Source of the DNA: Labia minor | Taxonomy: Eukaryota > Arthropoda > Insecta > Dermaptera > Spongiphoridae | Assembly: GCA_963082975.1 (NCBI GenBank) | Contig: OY720344.1 | Span: 7,923,580-7,987,579 of the forward strand | DNA length: 64,000 bases | Direction: 5' to 3' | Part shown: positions 57,850 to 64,000 of the stretch, piece by piece | Numbering within the stretch: the stretch's first letter is position 1 | Layout: every line of letters begins with the position of its first letter | The notes under the pieces: model-generated | Databases searched by the model: none | Seen by the model: the letters and a program-made list of their open reading frames with translations, nothing else | Told to the model about the DNA's origin: nothing | Program-made: the position numbers and the translations under genes

Positions 57850-58409
57850 ACTATCTCGCCAGAGATAGTATTGCGATCACGAAAATTTTCGATGTCGAGA
57901 TTTTGATGTTTTTATGTTTTGAAGGTTCCTGAATCATTTTCATTAAGGTTGAGAAAAATATCTATGTGTGTATGTGTATATGTATGTAGACAAGATTACG
58001 CAAAAACGGTTTGAGTTAGAATAATAAAAGTTGATATACGGGAATTATTCAAAATTCGTAGTTTTCTATTAACTTTTGAGATATGTAGAAGAGGGTCATT
58101 ACCTACAACGTTTTGATTTTTTTCCCTCTAAAGTGACCGTAAAAATAAAGATATATGTTTGATAATTTTTCAAATGATAATAAATTGTATAAAACTTCTA
58201 TATATAGAATTTCAGCTTGATGGAATCGATGAAAGTACAACAATTAATTTTTTAACACTGCAAATCTTACGCGCCTACACGTGACGTGGCGCCATCAACA
58301 AAGAGTCAAACATGCGCTGATTTAATAAATATTATTTATTAATTTTAATTTACAATTAATTAAATTTAATTTAAATATATAATATATGTTAATTAATCCA
58401 ATTAAAATT
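57850..58409 (-). repeat. Family A non-coding element (copy 6, right end lost)
   Basis: The left end is ACTATCTCGCCAGAGATAGT with TTGCGATCACGAAAATTTTC. The body runs through GACAAGATTACGCAAAAACG, ACCTACAACGTTTTGATTTT, AGCTTGATGGAATCGATGAA and CACGTGACGTGGCGCCATCA to TTAATTAATCCAATTAAAAT. The final TTGCGAGATAGTCGAGTGGA segment is missing and mariner M4 begins at that point. Confidence 0.68.
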
Positions 58410-58806
58410 AGTAGTTTGTTTTTAACAGCTGAAAAAGTTAGTCACGTTTTTGTCAGTTCTTCGATTTTTTACTTAAAAAAAAACAAATAAGGAATTCTAC
58501 AAGGAAGTTATGCAACGTTTGTTTGAAGCAGAAGCAATACGGTTCAAACGATCGAAATTGTGGAAAAACAAATCATGGATTCTGAATCCCGATAATGCAC
58601 CAGCTTACCTATCATTGCTTGTTCGTGATTTTTGGCCATGCCTCAACCATTTTATTCACCAGATTTGGTTCCCTGTGACTTTTTCCAATTCCCAAAACTG
58701 AAGAGACCAATGAAAGGAAAGCATTTTGTCATAAATTCATGAGATAAAGTTAGAATCGAAGAACGAGCTGATGGCCATACCGAAAAGCGCATTTCAGAAG
58801 TGCTGA
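58410..58806 (+). pseudogene. Mariner transposase fragment (copy M4)
   Basis: 5' leader pieces (TAGTAGTTTGTTTTTAACAG, GTTAGTCACGTTTTTGTCAG, TCTTCGATTTTTTACTTAAA) are joined by a deletion to the catalytic domain. The first D region and the helix-turn-helix are gone. The frame 58510-58701 reads MQRLFEAEAIRFKRSKLWKN, KSWILNPDNAPAYLSLLVRD (second D in PDN) and F, then shifts. Further on, RPMKGKHF- and ELMAIPKSAFQK-like words survive, with AGAATCGAAGAACGAGCTGA. The 3' inverted end is not seen, so it stops near 58806. It is inactive and belongs to the same family as M1-M3. Confidence 0.78.
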
Positions 58807-58810
58807 ACAT

Positions 58811-59520
58811 ATTATTATTAAATTTACACTTCAAGATGAAACGCGCAATTCAATATATATATTAATTAATATCTATCTAAAATATATTAAAATTAATAAA
58901 TAAAATAAATAATAATAAATAATGAAATAAATTAAAATTACAAAATACTATTTACAAAATTTGCGTTGATCTCACTAGTAAACATAATTTTTTTAAATAT
59001 TGTTTTCTTGTGTGTGTGTGTGTGTGCGCGCATAGTATTTATAATTCTTCACTTATAACATTCCACAAAACATATCACCTTGATGTAAATTCTAGGATAT
59101 CCTTCCAGAGAAAAAAAAACAAATTCAAAAAATTAAAAAATAAAATTAAAGATTCGAACCAAAAATAAAGCAACCTCGAAAATCTAACGACGCACAGTGA
59201 AAAATAGCACTAATTAAGAAGCGACGCAACTTCGAAAAAACGCAAAACGAAACGTCGCAAAGCGAGGTATTGTTATATGTGTTGTATATGTATAATTTAG
59301 TAGATAGTATATTTAAATTAAATTATAAAATTGAAATAATTTAAAATGGTTTATGATTATTATATACTAATGATACGTATTATATTACATAGGTTACATA
59401 CATACTTTTACAATTAAATCAATTTATAAAATAATCCATCTGCTGCTTGTCACCCCCCCCCCCCTCTACAATTTTGGAACTGGGAAAGAAAAAAGAAAAA
59501 AATAAACTTTTCATCCTTCT
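58811..59520. other. A+T-rich spacer with short cytosine run
   Basis: (TG)n at 59010-59027 and a C run at 59450-59463. The block 59150-59270 contains several GACGCA/CGTCGCA words. No gene or assigned repeat is seen. Confidence 0.45.
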
Positions 59521-59529
59521 GTTTAAAGT

Positions 59530-59660
59530 ATCGATTGTTGTTAAAGCTAATTAAGATTCCCCGGTGACCTTGTTACTCGTTAACTCCCTTAAATTCGAGT
59601 TTTCATCCCCCACTGTCTTGTTTCCTTCCTCCTTCATTCTCCTCCTCTTTTACCCGACTT
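59530..59660. other. Non-repetitive island resembling the one at 0.7 kb
   Basis: CCGGTGACCTTG at 59571-59582 is followed by CTCGTTAACTCCCTTAAATT and CGAG. The order matches CCGGTGACCTTG at 672-683, then CTTGTTAA, ACTC and CTCGAG. The minus strand holds a CAAGGTCACC receptor-like half site. Possible conserved non-coding element pair. Confidence 0.35.
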
Positions 59661-60119
59661 TTTTTTTAATTTCAAGTCTTCCCTATCACTTGGCAATTAG
59701 ATTGCATATTTAACACAGAAACAGCTGAGGGTTAAACAACAAAAAAAAACAAAAAAAAAAAAATAAAAAAAGCGAGGGTGATTGGAGTATGTAAATTATT
59801 ATTTTTTTTTTTATTTTTTATATGTCAGTAGAACAATATCAATGCAAATAAATTTGAATTAAATATATAAAATATATACTAAAACATTTAAAAATAAACA
59901 AAATAATATTCCCATTTAGAGAAAAAGTAAAAATAATTTTTAAGTTAAAATAAATTAAAATAAATTAGTAATATCTCAATTAATAATTCAGAGTAGATTA
60001 AAATTACATTGATTTATACATAATATAACATAACATTTATAAGAATTTATATATTTATATATTATTTTAAATCTAAGGATAATAATAATAATAATATGAG
60101 TTTTAATATGTATTTAAAA

Positions 60120-60280
60120 ATCAATCACTTGTGTGTGTGTGTGTGTGTGTAATGTTAATTTTTAAAAATTCATTCAGGACGATATCTTTCAATGGAGGGG
60201 CGAATTGTGGATGAGATCAATGTTCCTGCCTCTTGAGTTTCCCACGTGTATACGCATCACATCTTCCCTCTTCCCACCAG
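60120..60280. other. Unique DNA before a candidate microexon
   Basis: After a (TG)n run at 60130-60150 the DNA becomes complex. It ends in the pyrimidine-rich acceptor CATCTTCCCTCTTCCCACCAG (AG at 60279-60280). Confidence 0.35.
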
Positions 60281-60309
60281 ACCTGGATATGATAAATTGT
60301 CTTTAAGGG
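60281..60309 (+). CDS. Candidate 29-nt microexon
   Basis: A strong acceptor (CTCTTCCCACCAG) and a strong donor (AAGGG|GTAAGTTTG) frame exactly 29 bases. Only one frame is open: one leading base, then PGYDKLSLR, then one trailing base. Such a length and phase would need an incoming partial codon of two bases. No protein is recognised. Splice-site-like motifs occur by chance, so support is modest. The surrounding unique DNA (60170-60340) is compatible with a conserved exon and its flanks. Confidence 0.25.
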
Positions 60310-60420
60310 GTAAGTTTGAGAGGCAACTCTTTTGTTCCCTATATTTAGATTTTCTACAGACTTCCTTGCATATAAGAAAAAAAAAAGAATGAACAGAAGG
60401 GTTGTTTGTGATCTGAATAT

Positions 60421-60492
60421 CACAGCGACAACACACACACACACACACATACATACATACATACACAAATATATATATATATATATATATAT
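60421..60492. repeat. Compound (CA)n(CATA)n(TA)n microsatellite
   Basis: CA dinucleotides, then CATA, then TA dinucleotides up to about 60492. It underlies the minus-strand frames at 60217-60468, 60257-60466 and 60420-60614, which I do not regard as genes. Confidence 0.85.
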
Positions 60493-61431
60493 GGAGATAA
60501 TAAGTGAAAGCTGAACCTGATGTAATATAAAAAAGGCACTTTAGATGATCCCTTCTCCCTTTTCTTTTTTCCTCTTCTTTTCCCCATCATCATCATCATC
60601 ATCAACATCATCATAATTCCTGAGAGAAAAGCAGGTAGATAGGCAGAATCGAAAAAACCCTTTCAACCCTCACTCTTTTCTTTCAAGGACATCATTATCT
60701 TTCCCTTTTTTCAGCGATTATAAATATTTATATCCACACACTATCCAATCTGAATAAAGAATATGATCAAAAGTGTACTTTGAAGTTTTTAAAATGGATA
60801 AAAAAAAGAAAGAAAAAGAAAGGGAGAATTTAGTATAATATTTTTTTCAAACGCGATATTAAAAAATTTATAAGTATTTTATTGTAATTAGAAATTGAAC
60901 TAAAAAAATATATTTAGTTATTAAAAAAGTATTTTTCAATGTTACATTGTATCCAAGTTTTTAGAAAAATTGATGAATGTAGATCAATCATGGATCATTG
61001 AAATTTCCTTTATAATTTCAAATAATTATTATCAATAACAATTTAAATTTTCAAATTAAAATATAATACAATTATTTTTTTTTTCCTTTGGAGTATCTTT
61101 TCTGTGTTTCTTAAATATAAATTCATTTTTATTATCTTTAGATTCACAGATTTTTCTTATTTTTTTTTAATTAAAACACTTTTAAAATACTACAGTTAAA
61201 TTTTTTACATTTAAATTTCTTATATATTTCTATAACTCTCGTATATATATATATATATATTCAAGTATTAGGTTACACGGACGATTTAAATATATTAGAA
61301 GATTCCACAAATGTAATGAAAAAATTTTTTTCTGAAATAAATTGTAAATTTTTCTAAATTTTTAAATGAAAATGTACCAAAAATTTATTGTTTAATATAA
61401 CCTGAGAATTAAGAATTATCCTATTATATGT
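60493..61431. other. Spacer with a pyrimidine-rich patch
   Basis: 60540-60720 is pyrimidine-rich with (CAT)n at 60583-60613. The rest is A+T-rich, with (TA)n at 61242-61260. No gene is seen. Confidence 0.5.
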
Positions 61432-61432
61432 T

Positions 61433-61951
61433 ATATCTTATCTTATCTTATTATATTAGCAAAAATTGTATATATATATATATGTGTATTTTTGAGATAC
61501 TAAACCCTTCAAAGGATTTTTTGAAATCAATCTGTAATGAATTCAGCCTCGGGAAAAATCATCTTTTTTGGTTTTTTCTTAATTTAAAATAGGAATTTAT
61601 AATAATAAAAAAACTGGCGCCAACAGCTCTTCCTTAAATAGAAAATAATATAAATACAAATAAAATAAAATTAAAAATATTTATTTTAATAAAATTTTGT
61701 AATTAAATTACGAAACCTATACGAAATATATATTATGTTACATCCACAGACCATACTTTTCTGATTTTTAATGCATTAATACTCTCATTTAAGGTTTATA
61801 TGTTTTATTAGTATTTTTTTTAATTTATGTCCTTTTAAATTATTTGAAACTGTTTCATATATTTAGTCGTTCGTGGAATAAATGTAAAAATCCCCAAATA
61901 ATAGGAAATTTGGTGTGAAAACAATACCTTTCCTTCGTCGGTTGGTAAAAA
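61433..61951 (-). repeat. Family C element (copy 7), full 3' to terminal module
   Basis: On the plus strand: TATCTTATCTTATTATATTA, CTAAACCCTTCAAAGGATTT, TCGGGAAAAATCATCTTTTT, GGCGCCAACAGCTCTTCCTT, TATTATGTTACATCCACAGA, CCATACTTTTCTGATTTTTA, ATTTGGTGTGAAAACAATAC and CTTCGTCGGTTGGTAAAAAA. The copy at 29.9-30.5 kb is its inverted counterpart, including about 75 bp of the flank beyond the terminal module (61952-62030). Confidence 0.65.
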
Positions 61952-62030
61952 AACATTTGAAATATCAAATTATATAAATTATAAATAAAAAAAACAAAAT
62001 TTAAATAATAATAATTTCTTAATCAATGAC

Positions 62031-62560
62031 TAAAGCTCCATGAAAGAATTCGTTTCACTAGATTGCTAGCTAGATTGCTTATAAAATTTAAAAAAATCTA
62101 TTAATTAGAGCGACAGCATACAGATGGGCAATTTTATAAACCATTATAATGAACGACATCAGTCCAAGTGATTAAATTAATTATCATTATTAATAAATTT
62201 TACTTTTTGTTTCGGAAACAGGATTTTAAAAATCCTCAAATATTCACAGGTTTTCTATAAAAAAAAAAAATTTTTTTATTATAAAATGTTATTAACATTT
62301 CCATTTTCTAATGGCAATTATTACACCATCTTTACTTTTATAAAATATTTTTAAAATTTTATTTTAATAAATCAGAATTAATAAATTTTTCAAATATATA
62401 AAAGATAATATTATATAAATTATATAATTATATTAGATATATAATAAATATATATCATATTATAATAGAAAATATTTATGTAAAAGAAATAATATATGAA
62501 ATATTTAAAAAAATTACAATCTTCTTCAGTAATAAAAATATTGTTTACTATTGATATGAT
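62031..62560. other. Spacer with one unique patch
   Basis: 62050-62200 is complex, with several TAATTA/ATTAAT cores and GGGCAATTTTATAAACCATT. The rest is A+T-rich. No gene is seen. Confidence 0.4.
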
Positions 62561-62800
62561 TTCTTTATTAGTGTTGTGAGAAGAGGGAAGGGAAGAGAAT
62601 AATTGAAATTATCGTCATATTATATATTCGCTTTACACTCTGTCAAGGTTAACTGCCACCTGAGACGGCTCTCCAACTCTTAGCACAAACTAAGACAAGG
62701 TGGTGTGGTGGTGGTGGGAGTAATGTGGAAAATATCAATGATTTTGGCATTAATTCTAAACAAGTTGATCGACGTTCATGTGCCATTAAATTTTTTTTGT
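62561..62800. other. Non-repetitive island
   Basis: CACTCTGTCAAGGTTAACTG, CCACCTGAGACGGCTCTCCA and GGTGGTGTGGTGGTGGTGGG; no open frame. It contains an E-box-like CACCTG and a minus-strand TTAACCTTGAC. Possible regulatory DNA. Confidence 0.3.
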
Positions 62801-62933
62801 CTTTAAAATATAATACATATTAGATAAAATATGTATTATAACAGGTTTTGGAAAATAAATTAAAATACATATGAATTTTTAATTGAGAAACAAATTATTA
62901 GATAGAAATTTATTAAAATTATATTAAAATAAG

Positions 62934-63560
62934 CTGGAGTGTCTCCACTCGACTATCTCGCAAATTTGAATTGGATTAAATAACATAATATATTATATTT
63001 AAATTAAATTTAATTAATTATAAATTATAAATTAAAATTAATAAATAATATTTATTAAATCAGCGCATGTTTGGCTCTTTGTTGATGGCACCACGTTATG
63101 TGTTGGCGCGTGATTTGCAGTGTTAAAAAATTAATTCCGGTACTTTCAGCGATTCAATCAAGCTGAAATTCTATATATAGCAGTTTTATACAATTTATTA
63201 TCATTTGAAAAATTATCAAACATATATCTTTATTTTTACCGTTACTTTAGAGGGAAAAAAATCACGTCACGTGTTGGTGCGTGAGATTTGAAGTGTTAAA
63301 AAATTAATTCTGGTACTTACAGCAGATAAATCAAGCTGAAATTCTAGATATAGCAGTTTTATACAATTATTAATCATGGGAAAAACTATCAAACATATAT
63401 TTTTATTATTACGGTCACTTTAGAGAAAAAAAAATCAAAACGTTGTAGGTAATGACCCTCTTTCGGCAGAGCTACATTTCTCATAAGTTGATAGAAAATT
63501 ACGAGTTTTGAATAATTCCCGTATACCAAATTTCATGATGCTACCTACTCTCAAACCGTT
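62934..63560 (+). repeat. Family A element (copy 7) with a tandem-duplicated centre
   Basis: The 5' end is CTGGAGTGTCTCCACTCGAC. The central module is present twice: once from ACCACGTTATGTGTTGGCGC to TTAGAGGGAAAAAAATCA (about 63089-63264) and again from CGTCACGTGTTGGTGCGTGA to TTAGAGAAAAAAAAATCA (about 63265-63438). The element breaks off after CTCTCAAACCGTT at 63560, so the microsatellite and terminal stem are missing. It abuts family F sequence. Confidence 0.68.
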
Positions 63561-63668
63561 AAATTATTTCCTAACACTTACATATAAAAAATATTGAAAG
63601 TATTTAATTCATTTGTGTGTTATCAATTATATTATTATAATTAAATTTCATGATTTTATATTGATAAT
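63561..63668 (+). repeat. Family F repeat next to family A copy 7
   Basis: AAATTATTTCCTAACACTTA, then GTGTTATCAATTATATTATT and TTCATGATTTTATATTGATA. It is the same order as at 55918-56040. Confidence 0.5.
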
Positions 63669-64000
63669 TGTTAACGCCGCTCCCTGATTTAGATTTATTT
63701 ATTTTTAAGGTCAATTTATTTTTATATAATTTTTGTAATTTTTTCCTTTTTAAATATGTATGTTTTTTTTTTATTATATTGGTATGCCATGTGTTGAGTT
63801 TAGTGGCTATTTTAACGCCACTAGTCACATGACTCCTCACAGCCAATCACCATGCTCGATTTTGGCCCATGGCGCCAACGGCTAGCGTTGTGGTAGCAGA
63901 GGTGATCTCTCTCACTTGCATTTGAGACTTGCTTGTGTGACGCCGTGTTGAGAACTTGTACTTTGAACGTGGATTCCTTTTCCACGCTTTTTAGGAGATC
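63669..64000 (+). other. Unique or element-like DNA at the window edge
   Basis: From TGTTAACGCC onwards the DNA becomes complex and GC-richer (63790-64000) and runs off the window. Words include CAGCCAATCACC (CCAAT-like), ATGGCGCCAACGGC and two copies of TTAACGCC. A start TGTTAACGCC could be an LTR 5' end or a DNA-element end. I cannot see the other end. Confidence 0.3.

Noticed and set aside
60217..60468. Minus-strand frames through the CA/TA microsatellite
   Set aside because: They begin with repeat-encoded Cys/Val runs and cross the candidate microexon in antisense. No family.

Overview
The window is eukaryotic nuclear DNA, most likely from an arthropod (probably an insect). It is extremely A+T-rich by eye. 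It is full of microsatellites and poly-A/T runs and carries at least five kinds of transposable element. I see no bacterial signals, operons or long intact host genes. Almost every open frame longer than 60 codons is either low-complexity (poly-Ser/Leu/Phe from CT or TTC runs) or lies inside a repeat. I cannot name the species from sequence alone.

The clearest object is an essentially complete hAT DNA transposon at 15603-18959. It has matching ends, a perfect 8-bp target duplication (GATTAATC) and a ZBED5/SCAND3-like transposase interrupted by one in-frame TAA. Other cut-and-paste elements are: a non-autonomous hAT with the duplication ATAGATAT (39607-40900); a 209-bp hAT MITE with the duplication CTTTAAAT (54093-54301); a PIF/Harbinger-like MITE with 51-bp perfect inverted ends (44276-44819), nested in a hAT-like MITE (44164-44868), which is itself inside an older repeat; four internally deleted mariner copies of one family (23.2, 35.0, 41.1 and 58.4 kb); and a fold-back mariner derivative (19370-19909).

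Retroelements are three copies of one tRNA-derived SINE (26.6, 28.3 and 48.0 kb, each with direct repeats at its ends), a second tRNA-like SINE head (36.6 kb), three fragments of one LINE reverse-transcriptase C-terminus (4.7, 8.5 and 14.3 kb) and a different LINE 3' fragment with an (AAG)n tail (35.9-36.5 kb).

The dominant repeats are non-coding families that I label A, B, C, D and E. A, B and D share an ordered 3' module: CTTCCGG, then TACCAAATTTC, then a (CA/GA/CAGA)n microsatellite, then CAATAC, then a short inverted repeat ending in GTAAAA. A and B also have short inverted repeats (ACTATCTCGC and ACCGACCGACG) at opposite ends. Family E ends in a GC-rich hairpin followed by CTAG. I infer that these are non-autonomous rolling-circle (Helitron/Helentron-like) elements that diverged from a common design. 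This is the most interesting system in the window.

Between repeats there are islands of higher-complexity, GC-richer, non-repetitive DNA, for example 535-860, 9410-9680, 11450-11780, 25490-26250, 30620-30970, 33490-33770, 37030-37200, 50290-50860, 57080-57450 and 59530-59660. They look like conserved non-coding or regulatory DNA, or exons of a long-intron gene. Two places have exon-like structure: a 3' splice acceptor with a 41-codon tail at 57322-57447, and a 29-nt microexon candidate at 60281-60309. Both are tentative. Overall the window reads as a large intron or gene desert.
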